A stretch of 64,000 nt of DNA from Crotophaga sulcirostris (Eukaryota > Chordata > Aves > Cuculiformes > Crotophagidae): assembly GCA_013397455.1 (NCBI GenBank), contig VYZB01000078.1, positions 231,725-295,724 of the forward strand. The letters run 5' to 3'. Below the pieces are notes generated by a model, which had not been told where the DNA came from, searched no databases, and saw only the letters and a program-made list of their open reading frames with translations. Positions within the stretch are counted from its first letter, which is position 1. Each line of letters begins with the position of its first letter. Made by a program: the position numbers and the translations under genes. Shown piece after piece: positions 13,285 through 27,500 of this stretch.

Positions 13285-15498
13285 TAAATATATATTACAT
13301 GTTTATTATGGGTGCAATTCTTTTAAAATTTACATTTTATGAAAAATCAGAGGTATTTACAATTTTTGTAAGATAGACTTGTGTGCTCTAATTTACAGTC
13401 TGATGTAGTAACAATTCTTAAAAATTCAGATCCTTTAGAGTTGTGATTACAAATTAATTTTCTTAGGAGGCAGCTGCAATGGATATTGCTGTATACACAA
13501 GCAAGAACCAGCTTGCTACATATGATCTTTTTATCAGATAGCTACATGTACTTTTTACATTGGTTTTGAATTTCTTTACAAAAAGTTTATATAAATTTGT
13601 ATGGCTTCAAAATTGTAACCTGCACCCAATGCAAATGTATGTATCATCACCTGAATGAAGGCTAGTTTAAAAGTGCTGAAACATAACTACTTCATTTAAC
13701 TTAAGAAATTAAAGTAATACTTGATTAAAAATAGCAGTACAGTTTGGGGTTTTCATTAATAAAATATCGTCATGTTAAACAGTTTGATTACAAAGTAGAT
13801 TACAATTAAGATTCCAGAAAGAAGACTGTACCATTTTATGAGTTAAAAATTTAACATTCAATAAGATTAACAAATTAAAAGCCAAATATACCCTTCCAAT
13901 CAAACCTACAGTACAGGATGTGCTTAGGCTAATAATGGAATTTTCCTCTGCAGAAGTGTGTAGTATACACTAGAATTTATGTAGCCTCTATAAAGCTTCA
14001 TTTATTGTAAAGCTTCAGCAGTTGAATTCATTACTGTTTTTGCATGAATTAGGTCAAGCATGTTTATTTTAACAGAAATTTGAAATGGATACTGGTATTC
14101 AAAATCCTATGTGCAGATTATTTCATTATTTTGCCCCAATACTTTCCATTTCAACATTGAAAAAACACTTGGTAATACAAATATAAAGATGATTTCCTAA
14201 AATTAGTGACTTGCTTTAAAAAATGTTACTAATGTGGCAAGCAGATTAGACAACAACACAATATTAAAATTCATGGTTATAGTAAAAAATAAACTACTAG
14301 AAATGGCAGTACCAGTCATTGTGCTGCCTTAAGATCCCCTTTAAAAATTCCTCCTGAAGTACTATATTTACATTCACATCACACAACTCCAACAGCACTC
14401 AGTGTCCAAAGACTTGCAGTGACAGTGAAGGGAAATGCTGTTTTCTTTTAAAAGCTTGCTTTTACCATTTTCAATGATTTTTCAGGATTCTCATCTTTGG
14501 TGACATTAAAGTTATTATCTCAAAGTTTTAAAGTCTTGCATCTCCCTTTACTACAGCCACATTTATTGCAATTACCCCATTAAGAAGTAATCCAGTATTT
14601 TAAACCTTCTTGAAAACAATTTCCAGTTTTGCCAATCTGCCTTCTAAACAAATCCCCATCAAAAGTATTTTAATAAAGTTGTATGTATTATACAAACACT
14701 GTGCTTCCTTGGTGAAGAGCCAAACTTTGAAAAAGGAAGTCAGGCATGTGAATACAAACTGGATAGGCACAGGTTTTTTTCAAAGGCACAAATGTTATGC
14801 AATTCATATAAAAATAAATTAAATCTACAGCATTAATTCAAACAATCACAACGCCCATAACATTTCTTAACTGCAGAAGTAAATCTCTGCTGTTTTTTGC
14901 AATTTTGCAACACATTGCACTTCGGAAAAAAACCCTATATAAAACAACTTAAATGTTAATATTATATGATACATGGGCATCAAGTTACTTTTCTTTTATA
15001 CATCTCTAACTCAGCTGGTTTTGTGGTGTGAGTGGATAGAAGAACTACATGAGACTTTCCCTCTTTTTCATTGAAAACTGGAAATAAAAAGAATCTGAAA
15101 AATGAATATTACTTATGGAAAGCTCAAATACTTCTTACTTGCTTTCCTACACTTTTAGATTTAATGTTAACAGTATAACATACAATTTCATACTTCCATT
15201 ACAACTATGGATTACTATTTTGACTTCACCTATATAAATTTACTAAAATCTCAACAAATTTTCCCAAATATTGCAGTTGATCATTTACAGACAGTGTTGA
15301 AGTTAACTTCAGTGCTATTATAAAGTAAGAAAAAGTTTGCAAAATGACTTTTCAAAGTGCATTTTCCATTCTGTAGCTGAGCCTCAAAGTAGGGCAACAT
15401 TTTGAAAAAATTAATGCATGTTAAAATAGTGTTTGAAAAGTAGAGAGGGCAGAGTGAGTTTCTTGCACTCCGTTGATCCAATGACTTCCACAGGTATA
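13285..15498 (-). other. FCHO2: Predicted FCHO2 3'UTR
   Basis: AT-rich, repeat-free sequence directly after the stop codon with several AATAAA hexamers and many AUUUA pentamers on the minus strand. A long AU-rich 3'UTR is what I would expect for this gene, but the end point is inferred from the distal hexamer only. Confidence 0.5.
13302..13307 (-). promoter_or_regulatory. FCHO2: Candidate FCHO2 polyadenylation signal AATAAA
   Basis: TTTATT on the plus strand gives AATAAA on the minus strand, about 2.2 kb past the stop codon. It is the most distal hexamer I found before the sequence loses its 3'UTR-like character. Nearer AATAAA copies at 14562-14567, 14063-14068 and 14001-14006 could give shorter 3'UTRs. 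Which is used cannot be told from sequence. Confidence 0.4.
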
Positions 15499-15521
15499 TC
15501 AGCAGTCTGCCATATACCGTC
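15499..15521 (-). CDS. FCHO2: FCHO2 terminal coding exon
   Basis: After a short 240-base intron with acceptor ATTTTTCAG, 23 coding bases complete (G)RYMADC and stop at TGA (15501-15499). This is the conserved FCHO2 C-terminus. Confidence 0.97.
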
Positions 15522-18500
15522 CTGAAAAATAAAGGTAGGTTTTTTGCAGTCAGTAGATAAAATAGATTTTTTTTCAGTATTTTCCTGGGAGCAATCTGAG
15601 TAACTATGGAAAAATCAAAAAAACTGTGAAACAGTTTTCAGACATGTTTCAGTGAAAAGTAACTATTAATGCATCACTTATTTAGCAGTTTTATATTTTA
15701 TAATTCAACATTACAGAATATATAATATTAATTTGAATATCTAAACATATCAGTGTCTTACCTGTTGCAAATCTCTTCTTAAGGAGGGAAAGCCGATAAC
15801 CGGTACCTACAAGCTCTACATCTACTCCTGAAAGGGTGCTTCCTTCACTAATGAATTGCACTGCAAGTGTTGCTGGTTTACTGGGTCCTTCTGAAAGTTC
15901 AAATTTTGCCCTGAGGGATCCAGAACCTACAAAAACAAGAAAACTGAAAAGCTTGTTGCGCTGTAAGAACAAGACGATCTCCCAACATTTTTAATAGTAA
16001 GAAATGAAACTAAAATGGTGAACTCTGTGTTCTGTTCCTAGTGGCAGTCCTACAAAAATCTTCAGGAGAGATAAGAATACAAGTCTTTTTTTTCCAATAC
16101 TCTGTTTAAGACAATGACTAGTGAATGATTTAAAGAGAAACAGTAAACATTTCTGCAAGATTATACAGGATGTGCATATAAGACAGCCTGGTAATCTCAT
16201 ATTACTTGAACTATCTAATTGGTCCCTCTATTCATAAGTTATGCTTTCTGGTCTGTACTTACTACTACTTATCATGTGTAATACGCAGATGTAATCACAT
16301 ATATAATTAGCATATTTGAAAGTACATCAGAATATTCGAGCATTGTCACAATCTTTCTGGATGAATGTACATGAACAAAAACACTGGTGAAATGAAGTAT
16401 ACAGTAAGGTACCCACAAGAAAGAATTTCTTATTTTTCTAAAAAAGACAAGGTCTCATTCAATACTTCTCGCCACAAATTTCTGTTGATTTTTCAGAGGG
16501 AGTGGTGAAGTGTCATAACTCTGATGATATTATAAAGCAGTAATAGTTCAAAATTACTTTAAGTGCATTTCTGTAGCCCATGCAAGGCATCTACCCTCCC
16601 TACAGCCCCAGCCCCCTTGTTACTAGTCTCTGTTTCTAGTTCTTAACCAGTCTTTTCTAATTCTTGCAAAATATGCTGGGAAAAATGAAATTTGAATAAT
16701 TAATAATGGAATAATTAAAGCACAATATTTTTACTCATTTAAAACAACTTGCTATTCTTAATCTAGGAACTGCTAAATGACATGGAAAGTTAGTAATTGA
16801 AATGTCACTCCGGTAAAAAAAGGAATATGGAATAGCTTGTTCTTGGTAAGTTTGGCTTAAGGTCCATTTCATTACTTTAGTAGGTCTGTGGAACCTCCTT
16901 CCACTCTAAGTACGGAAACTCATGTATTCAAGTGTTTGTTCACTGCTTTATCTCTGTCTGCAATTGACAGCTCACGTAATGTGTTGGACCAAAGGAAAAA
17001 GTCAAAACATTTTACCACCCTGTACACTAGAAGAAAAAAGATTTCAAGACATTTATCCTAATATTAACAGTGTTTATGCAACTTCTCATTTTGTTTTGGT
17101 AACTGTAAGACCAGCTATTATCACTTTCACTTAAACACTGAATTGTGAGGACTATATGTTTATACTCAAAAGAAAGGAAAGATGGTGGGAAGAGAAGGGA
17201 ATATAGCAGAAGCAGTGGGATATGTGCAAATCTGCTGAGCACATACAAGATACAGTCAGCATCACTGGCAGCCCTTTTATACCACTCTGAAGGTATAGAG
17301 TAGCTCTTCATCTGGCTGTATTTGTGTTTTAGTACGATTTTTTATTTTAAAAGAAGTTTCAGAGTTTGAAAAAGAAAAAAAAAAGAAAAAAAAGGAGGGC
17401 TATCTCTACGTAAACATAGTGGAAGACAAATGGCAAAGAACTGTGAGGTCAGTGAATGACGAAGTCCACCAGACTACATACAGCGATAACCTTTGTCACA
17501 TCAATTTCTCTCTGATTTTGTTTGAATAATGACAATTTTGCATCTTTTGCAGGAACAGAAGGCATCTTCCTTTTCCAGGCTTGTGGTTTCTGTATTAAGC
17601 CATTTGTATTTATAAGCAAATGAGCACTTTCATAATGTCCTTCACTAAATTCTTATCAGGGCTAAAGGACTTTTCTTTACACATTAATTTCTCCACAGAG
17701 GCTTTTAGGATAAGATAGATGGCTTCCTCTCGTCTCTGTTTTTCTGCTTCAGAAAAATATTGCACCTACAGAGGCTGAACGGGCTGTGAGATCAACTGGA
17801 CTTCAAGGAAAGGCAGCTGGGCAGAGGACAACTACTGGTACCTTACCAAACACTATGTAAATTACCACTCTGAGCAGATGCGCACAGATTCACTTTTTTC
17901 CTGGAGTTGTTTATGGCCAAAACAAAGACTCTTAAAATGCTGGTCAAAAATCCTATATTGTTGAGCCTATCTTAGCATGGGACTTTTGTATCTGGTTTCT
18001 TTCCTCCTCCCAATTCTTCCACTTACCTCTTTCTACTTTATCTCAATTGTCTGTGTCTGGAAAGACAGAGAGATTAAGCATATTCTCTCAATAACTGCTC
18101 ACTTCCAAATAGCCTTGATGTAGTAATTTCTGACCCAGTCTAAACTCTGTTTTAGAGCTGCAAATTGCTTCTAGGGGGCTTCACTATTTTTCCCTTTATA
18201 GCTAATTAATAAATTTATATTGTGACATCTCACTGTTAATGGACTCTCTTAGGAGGAAATTCATTGAAAAGAAGGTGAACTGGTAAACAGGATACAGCAT
18301 AAGAAGATGTGTGAACAGGGTGTAGAGGCTAAAACAGTTACCTCTTACTGTGTATATTTTTTTTGTACACAAAAACAAAACAAAAGAGTTAAACTTGCCT
18401 CCATTTTCAGACTTTTCTGAAATGCTAGATATTTTCCAATGCGCTTTCATCTGGTCTGCACTCCTGTAAGAGAACAGTAAGTTAAGTTATAAGCACCAAT

Positions 18501-21500
18501 TTTTAGCACATTATTTCTCTAGATTTACACTGGTATGTTATAGACATCTCTAAATGGAGGTTTATAAAAACACTTGACCATTTCATGTTAAGTTTGTGCA
18601 CAACTATATAAACCAAATAGGAAAAAGAGAAAGGTGTGTCTATATTGCCTTAGAGCAGCAGAGCTCTGATGTACACACCACCTTTTTACACAGTTAACGC
18701 TGTCTTATGCTTCCACAACTGAAAACCCTCTGTAGTTTCAGAGGCTAAGGACAGGCCAAATGCCCTGGAAGCAGCTTGAAAGCTGTGTCTTTATGCTTCA
18801 TGATGATGGTACAAGGGGAAACAATGTTGACTGCTGTCCTCTATGCGAGATTCCTGGCAGTATGAATTTTATTCCATTTTTGTTCAAGTAAAACTAGTTG
18901 GTGTAAGTGATGCAGTGTTTAGGTTAACTTCTGACATTGTAAAGGGGCAGAAAAGGGCACCAAACACCGGTGTTTCTGACACAGCATTTTAACTACTGGA
19001 GCACTTTGCAGAAGTTCCCTTAAAGGAAAGTAAAGAACGTAAAGCTGGGTAGCATGAAGTGCTGATAGGTTTGAAATTGCTTTTGGCACTGATGTAGTAG
19101 GAGTGAAATCCTCACACAAGTAGCACAGTTGGTAGCTGCTACTTGCAGCAGGTCAAGTTATAAAACATTTATTTAAAGAACCCAAACCCCAACTGACTAG
19201 ACCAAACAGCTGCCTGGGATGTCATTGTATTTTTTTTTATTATTATCAGCTTTCCAGGATCAAAACTCTGTCCTCAGGTAGCTGCCTTCGTGAAAGAGAG
19301 AGAATCTGGGCTCAAGTCCCTTAATTTGATGAATCTGTAATGAAAGCACCGAGTGTTCCTAGCTAACAGTAGGTATTCTGGGTGAGTGTTCCTGCTCTCA
19401 CTCACGCTTCATTACAGAGAGATTTGTTGAAGACGCCCGAGCAGGGAGTCTGGCTTCACCAGACATTCTAGTCATCTTGTGCAGACAGGATACTGAACTT
19501 GCCCTTGCTCAGAACAAGCTGAAGGTGATTTGCTTAAAAGTACTGTTCCCTTGAAATATGAAGTCAAGAAAGATTCAGTCTTGATAGGATTTTTTTCCAC
19601 TTAAAATGATATTGTATTACTACTCTGAACAATTAGCACATTTAAATGTATTGCTTTCAGAAACGTCAGAACCTATCTGATAAATGCATCGGGTTTATTT
19701 ATCTTCTGATCCTTGCTTTATAAGGTAAACTGATCTCTAAGTAGCACAGTTAACAAAGCCTGACTTCCTTCAACTTGGTACTCTTTTCACTCTTCACATT
19801 AAAAAGAATCTCTTGGAAATACACTGTCCAGAAATTATGTTACAGCTGAGCAAGCAGCTACACGTTGCCAAACAACAGGCACAGAGGTTGAATTCTGCTC
19901 ACTTTTTGCTCCAGGGATGTACTGCTCTGCCCAGTCCCACTAACACTCCGCTTGTTTTCACAAACTCTTAGAAACATCATTACCTGACATCTATATCTCA
20001 CTTTCAAGTGCTACTCTAAATTCAGTCTTAGAAGGTGGTGACAAGTAGCCTCTAGTCAGTAATAACCTGCATGATGCTTGAAATGAGAGGCAATGCTGCC
20101 TGGCTTAGGGAGACCTCCCCCATTAGTGAGGTTTGTTTTCAAGCCATTTCAGCTAGATGCTAATTTTTAAGCTAGAACCAAAAAGAAATCTTTTGAAGAA
20201 CTGCATTTCCTTTACCATCTCTATAAAATCCATATATATAGATATATTTATACACAAAACCTGTTTTTTAACAATAAAGAGATTTTGGTTTTAAATTACT
20301 GTATTAGAAATATCAATCCTGTCTATTAGCTGAAAGAAAGGAAACACTGGAAATTTCATAAAGACTTGTCTTATTACACAGTTGGAAAGGGTGCATATCA
20401 TGACATTTCACTTTACGCAAATCGGATGCATGCAACCTCTTTTGGACCAGAAAATGTTCTAAACATCCGATACTACGCATTTTATCATGAAAAAGAAACT
20501 AGCTGTTTCTTCTAGTGAAATTTTCAGACTGTCTATGACACTAATGCATACACTGAAATTAGTCTGAAATAATAAAAAGAAAGATATTACTGTTACCATT
20601 TTGCTGGTGGAAGTGACTGCATATTTGTTACTCCTCCATCTACCGGTACCACAACCTGGACATTAGACAGCACACTAGGGACATTCATAGACTCTGGATT
20701 GTACTTATAGTCCACTCTCACATCAGTAGTGCTAGTATTACATTTCCAATAAGTTGCAAGATTCAAGGGAGTGGACTGGATGCCATTTGAAGATACCTGT
20801 AAAAGAATAAATCACTGAAAGCAGCTTCTTTTGAGCAGGATTAGGGAATGATGGTAACAGATATAACCGAATCCAGAAAAAAGATTCAAGAGAAAAATTG
20901 ACCTCTGAGTCCTTCATCAGGGAATTCTGAAGATGGTTGCAGTCTAAAGCAATTTCTGTTCTTTTAATTTTAAATTAAAATTAAATAAGTTTTAAACTCC
21001 CTCTGGCCCTTCAGGCTTCTTCCTGTTCTGGCTTTAATAAGTCAAGATAGTTTTGGTTTAGTCTTGTGTTTTGCATCACAGAAGAAACATGCTTGTGGCA
21101 AAATGACTTCATCCTTAGCAGTTGTGTGCCATATCAACTCAGGTGCCCCAGCAGCTGAGACCAATTCCTGTCATTATGGGACAGGCAGTCAGCAAAATAG
21201 TTCTTACCTATTCAAAGCATTATTTTTCTGCTGCAGGAGTGTTGGATGCTGCTCCTTCTGTAACTGAGCTTGTGCTACTGCCCTTCTACATGTCTCACAC
21301 CTTCCTAATTTACCTGAGGAACCTTCTGTGTCCTGGTGCCCCCTCTCAATTTTCCTTGGCAGACCAGAACTGTGCTATCTGCCAGGGCTTCCACACGCCA
21401 ATGCCTCATTTTTCCCTGGTGGTATAGATCTTAAATAGATATCATTCTTCCACAGTACTTGTTTCTGCAATCCAAAGATATATTTTGTTCCTTTTGGCCT

Positions 21501-24500
21501 TCTCAGGAGCTCTGTATACCTAACATCCTTTTTACAGATTCAGTATGCCAAAATTTTAAACTATATTGGGAAGACCTGGAAACTACAATGGCATTAATAG
21601 CTAGGCTTATAGATTCTTTTGTTTTTTTTCATGCAGACAATTGTCTCATTTCGATGTAGGCCTGTTCTCCCATTGAGGTGAGTCTGTCTGTCTTGAATTT
21701 TCATTAAGATTTATTGACAGCAAGAATATCTTCTCACAGAGCCACAGAATAGTTGAGTTTGGAAGGGACCTCTGGAGGTCATCTGGTCCAAGCCCTGTGC
21801 TCAGGCAGGGCCACTTTAAGTCAGCTGCCCAGGACAATGACCAGACAGCTTTCGAATATCTCCAAGGATGGAGACTCTTCTGCCTCTCTGGGAAGCCTGT
21901 GCCAGTGCTCAGTCACCCTCACAGGAAAAAAAGTTTCCTGATCTTCAGAGGAAACCTCCTGTGTTTCTATTTGTGCCCACTGCCTCTGTTCCTGTCACCG
22001 GGCACCAGTGGAAAGAGCCTGTCTCTGTCCTCTTTACACCCTATCTTCAGGTATTTGTATACATTGATAAGATTCCACTCTAGCCTTTCCTTCTGCAGTC
22101 TGAACAGGCCCAGCTCTCTCAGCTTTCCCTGTGGGAGAGATACTCCAGACCCATCATCATCTTTGTGGCCCCTGTATGTCCATGTCTCTCTCAAAATGGA
22201 CAATCCAGAACTGGGAAACAGTACTCCAGGTGTGGCTTCACCATTGTTGAGTAGCGGGGAAGGATCCCCTCTCTTGACCGATTAGCAATACTTTTCCTAA
22301 TACAGCCCAGGAGACCATTTGCCACCTTTGCAACAAATGCACATTATTGTCTCACGTCGAGCATGATGTCCCCCAGGACCTGCAGGTCCTTTTCTGCCAA
22401 GTTGATTTCCTGTTGGGTGGCCTCCAGCATATACCAGTGCATGGAGTTGCTCCTCACCAGGTGCACTACTTCTTGTTGAACTTCATAAGGTCTTGTTAGC
22501 CTGTCACTCCAGCCTGTTGAGCTCTCTCGGGAGGACAGAATGTATTTGCTGCATCTAGGGCATCCTCAGAGCTTGGTGTCATCAGCAAACTTGCTGAGTG
22601 TACACTCTGCCCCACCATCCAGATCATTAATGAAGATGTTAAACAGGACTGTAAACTCAGTGTTGACCCCTGAGATACAGTGCTAGTCCCTTGCCTCCAA
22701 TTAGACTTCATGCTACTGATCAACACCCTTCGAGCCTCGCCGTTCGGCCAGTTTTCAATCCACCTCAGTGTCTGTTCATTTTAGCCTACACTTCACCAGC
22801 TTCTGTATGAGGATGCTATGCTATACCAAAAGCCTTCCTGAAGTCTAAGTAGACAATATCCACTGCTCTCCCCTCATCCACCAAGGTCAGTCACTTCATC
22901 AGGGAATTTTATCAAGTTGGTCAAGCATGAATTTCCCTTGGAAAATCCATGCTGATTACTCCCGATGGCTCTCTTGTCCTTCATGTGACTGTGAATGGTT
23001 TCCAGGATGAGATGTTCCACTGTGTTGGGAGAGGTGAGAAATTAATTTGTTCTTATATATTACAATTTACCAGCTGCAGCATCCACAACTTATGCAGTTA
23101 CAAAATCAAAGACAGTACAACTACACACTCAAAAAAAAGCCCCACCAAACCTTCTACATTCAAGGAAAGTTTGGTTTTGCTAAAAAATTCCTAAAGAAGC
23201 AGTATTTGACGCTTGCGCACATGAATCCACAGGTCACGAATTCAGGTCATGAAGCATAGCTAAATGCACTAAGCCTGGGCAGAGCATATGCGTTGTAAAC
23301 AGTGACATACCCAAAACTGGTCTAGATGAGGGACGACAGTTCATACGCATGGTAGCAGGCAAAGAAAAAAAATTTCTGTGTAGGTATCAAATCTGTCAAG
23401 AGTTCCTTAAAAAATTCAAAAGAGAAAAATGTGTTTACCTGATACTTTAAAACATCCACATTGTAATAGGATGCAGATGGATTCTGCTCTGATAATTTTT
23501 TGAGGTAGACAGTTATAGCTTGCATGTTCATCCAAAAATCCTTAGTACTGGAGTCGCTTTGTGACTGATCACTACAAAGAAAAAAAAAAGAAGGCAACAC
23601 TGAGTTTTTTTTATTTTGGATGTCTAAAAATTATGATCTTTCCACTTCCATTTCAAGTACAAATTTGTACTAATGCTTTATAACATATAAATTTATCATC
23701 CTAAATATTAACACAAATTAACTGCTTGTTGAATCTGATAAAAGTTCTCCTGCCAGACTGTGGAGCAGTGAGTTTCCACCACTGATGATAACAAGATGGA
23801 GTTAATGCTGAATTCGGATGTTACATTTAATAGAACACAATGTTAATAAAACTAGGTGCTGTGAGGATGTGTGGGAGGTGGGGATGAAAGTATTACTTGA
23901 AAAGGAATGTTATCTCATTTGAAATAAATCCTAAAATCATAATTAGCTTGGATTATGACACAGCTTCATTAATGCACTCCATTAAGATTTGGGCCACGTG
24001 TTACCATACTTTCATATATTTGTAGAGTGTAAGCTTTCAAAAATTTTTCAATTAAAAGTGATTTTCAAATTATTATAAACAATTGATTTTCATACACTTA
24101 TAGTTGTATTCAATTTTAGTTACAGTTTATTGCATCACTTCTATTTGTAGCTAAGATCACACATGACTTCAGAAGCAAAATCCTGTTTGCGAGCTACTGG
24201 AGCATGGGGTTCTGCAGATCAGGAATGTCTTCAGCTCTGGTTGCATCAGGTTCATTTTGAATAAGGATGAAGCTTTCAAGAAAAATGGTTCAAAAGCAAA
24301 ATTCAAATCACTTAAGAATCAAAGACTCTGAATGTCTGTGAATACAGTGAGATACTGCATCCATCCCTAAGGAGTGCAGCCTGTGCCTGCAGAGTGGAAT
24401 CTGACATGTGGAACACAGTAAATATGACCACAGTGCGCTGAATGTCCTAGAACAGTGATTTACATAGCAGCAGTCTGTCCAATTTACTTAGAAATTAGTT

Positions 24501-27500
24501 CTCAATACACCATTGTGATTAATGAAATTTCCACTTTCAGTAAAATATGTAAACATGCACATATCAATAGAGAGGCCTCCACAGTTTACATAAATGAAAC
24601 TACTAGTAAGCTCTTTCTGCTACTCCACAACCAAGTGCAATCCAAACCAGAAATTCTGATGTCAACACAAGTATCACTCTCACTAAAAACTTTAATATCT
24701 ATAAATACCAAGCAAATGATACTCTTTGCAGTATATAATGAAAAGTCAAATTATTACCATATGGCTTTAACTTCATAAATATCCGTTACACACATCCTTT
24801 CTAATTAGAGGTGAAGTGTTACAGCACTCAGACAACAGTATTAGGCATTTTCACTTTTTTCAAAATAATACTTTTTTAGTATATTTCACTCTGTCAGATA
24901 CAGCTTTGCTAGCATTTCAGTTATAATCTATCATGACAAAAAGCAATTAAATTTAATTTTGTGTGAATCATTCATTACATGAAGTATGAATGATCAAAAT
25001 GAAATTAAATACAAAAGAATGGATACATATGATTTATTTATTTCAGCAATGTAAAGAAAGCAGCATCTAACAGCATGTAATGTTTTCAAATAATTTCTCC
25101 AATAGAAACTGCTCAGCTAAAACAGATCTCTGCTAAATAATTACAGCTTTTATATTTTTTTTAAAAGATATCCAAGCACTGTTATTTCAACAATTATCCC
25201 ACTCAATCAGCAGCCTTTCTTCTTAAGAATTCTCCCAAGCATGCTGCTACACAGCTGAGAGATATAGTTATGTAATGGATATGACCTACTGTAGAAATTA
25301 TACAGCTTAAAAATACACTAGTGGGTGGCAAATCAGACTAGGCATAGTTCCTACTACTTGTTTTCCATTTAAGGCTACTGTTTTATCATTTAATCCTACC
25401 ACTGTTACTACTGTATAAAAGAATAATTTATAAAATGTGTGTAAAAACACAGCTACATTTACAAATTATTTTCTATGGCTCCTGTTGTGCTCAACATAAG
25501 TTTCAAGTCTAGTACTCACTGAGATTTTTAATGGTGGCAGTGGAGAGAACTGAGGTGAACAAGATTAATTCAGAAAATTAAATTATGTATAAGCAAATCA
25601 ACAAGACCGTAGAGAATCCTGATTTACATATACAACAACTCACATTTTACAAATCATGTAGTTTACTATTATATTGAAAAAAATACAAAACCTGTATACA
25701 AGTTGTGCATTTGGAAGAATCTGCTCTAGTTTGTTTGTATTCTTTACCCTAAAGCAGAGCACAGCTGGAGATGGGTTGCTGGTGAAGACTTTAATAATCC
25801 CACTTGGGAATGATACTGTCATATCACCAGTAATCTTCACAATGCATCTAGAAGAGAGAGAAAACATCAGTTTCATTGCAGCTCATTAACTCCCTGGTTA
25901 TATTACTAATTTTAAAGCAATCACTGTACTTTAATAATTTGATGATCTGAATTAAAAACAGAAAAATCAAATGAGGGTCATGTGGGACTGTGACAATGTA
26001 TTATCACTTTCAATTTGGACATCAAATGAAATAAATAAAGAAAAAAGTTTAGCATGTTAAGCATACAGTAGTCTTTGGGTATTTTTCAGGCTTTGATAAC
26101 ATGACACAACTGTGCTTAGGCGAGGCCTAAGTACCATAGCAAGGAATGTGACAGAGGGAATGAGGTGCTTTTAGCTGTCCAAATTTACATGTAGCACCTA
26201 CCCGACTAATGAAAAACCTTCTCATTTTCAGTGTTCTCACTAAACACATTTTTGTAAAGCAGGGATATATGAACTCCTAGCAGAATTCAGGCCAATACAG
26301 AGCAATAAGCCACGGTTGTCTCTTAAATCAGGGAAAAAAAGCCCCTTTGAATCCCCCTTCTAATAACATATACACATTTTCCCCCAAAATATTAAAAGTA
26401 AAACCAGTGTGTTTTCTTACTGTAACTTATTACATTTAAAACAATTCACTATTTAACTAACTTTGTGGGATCTGCTCCTTTAAAGTAGGCGTTAATGGAT
26501 TCAGTAAGGGCTACTGCAACAGGCAAGGTGTCCTGGTTTCCAAGGCTGACAGGGCTGGGACCACGTGAAACACCTAGAATACATATAGTGTATAGGTTTA
26601 ATTTTCAGAAAGCTTAGCAATAGATTTCAGAACGGTTGGGTACACCTGTAATTTTTACAAGAATTAGCATCATCAAGGTCATAGCAGCATCTGCAGTATT
26701 TCTTGAAAAGTGTGTAGAAAAACATGAACATAGAGCAGCACAATTGTACCATGAAAGCACTGCTTAGCAGCCTAAGAAAACAGGACTTTCAGCATGACAT
26801 AATGTCAATTGACACACACAAGGAAATACATATGAGACAGAAGAATACTGCATTCAAATGGCTACTGATGAAATTGAAGTCAACAGATCGAAAGGAAATT
26901 AGACACTGACAAGAACACTTATAAGAAAAATCCCTACTGTATGCTTATTGTATGGAAAGAAGTATGACAAAATGCTCATGGAAATGCAAAGAATTCACTT
27001 ACACTATGTGTGAACTTAAATGCAAAGACATTAATATCACCCTACAGAAGTGAACTGTTGAACATTCTTTTAACTATTTCAGCCAACAAAGGTTACAATT
27101 CCTAGCAGAAACTGTTGGAGAAGTCTTCATGAATGCCCACGCCAACACAACACAGTTCCAATGTGTAGTTAAGAAAATCATCTCAGACCTCATGCTAAGG
27201 CTTTTTGAAGTGTGCGTGTACAATTGATGAAACACATTGTCATGGGAGTTTTCTATTCACCAAATTTCTATACGTATATTGAATATAAAAGCCAGTACTG
27301 GAAGTTCTGTCTTTTTATTAGTGCAGCAGAGTAGCAGAGAGCATCTTCCTAATTTTTTGTACCACATCTGAAATGGCCTGTATCATTTAATATTATCTAT
27401 CACAAAGGAGGCACAAACTTTCTTGTTTCATGAGCAATTCTTCTTTCATACCATATAGCACAAAAAAAATTCTTCCGTATAATATTGCTCATGGCAAACT

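Noticed and set aside
19260..19500. Sequence with GGGCTCAAGTCCC and a nearby CTCACTCACG block, resembling an old tRNA-derived SINE.
   Set aside because: Too diverged to support by eye; no A/B box pair or tail could be fixed.
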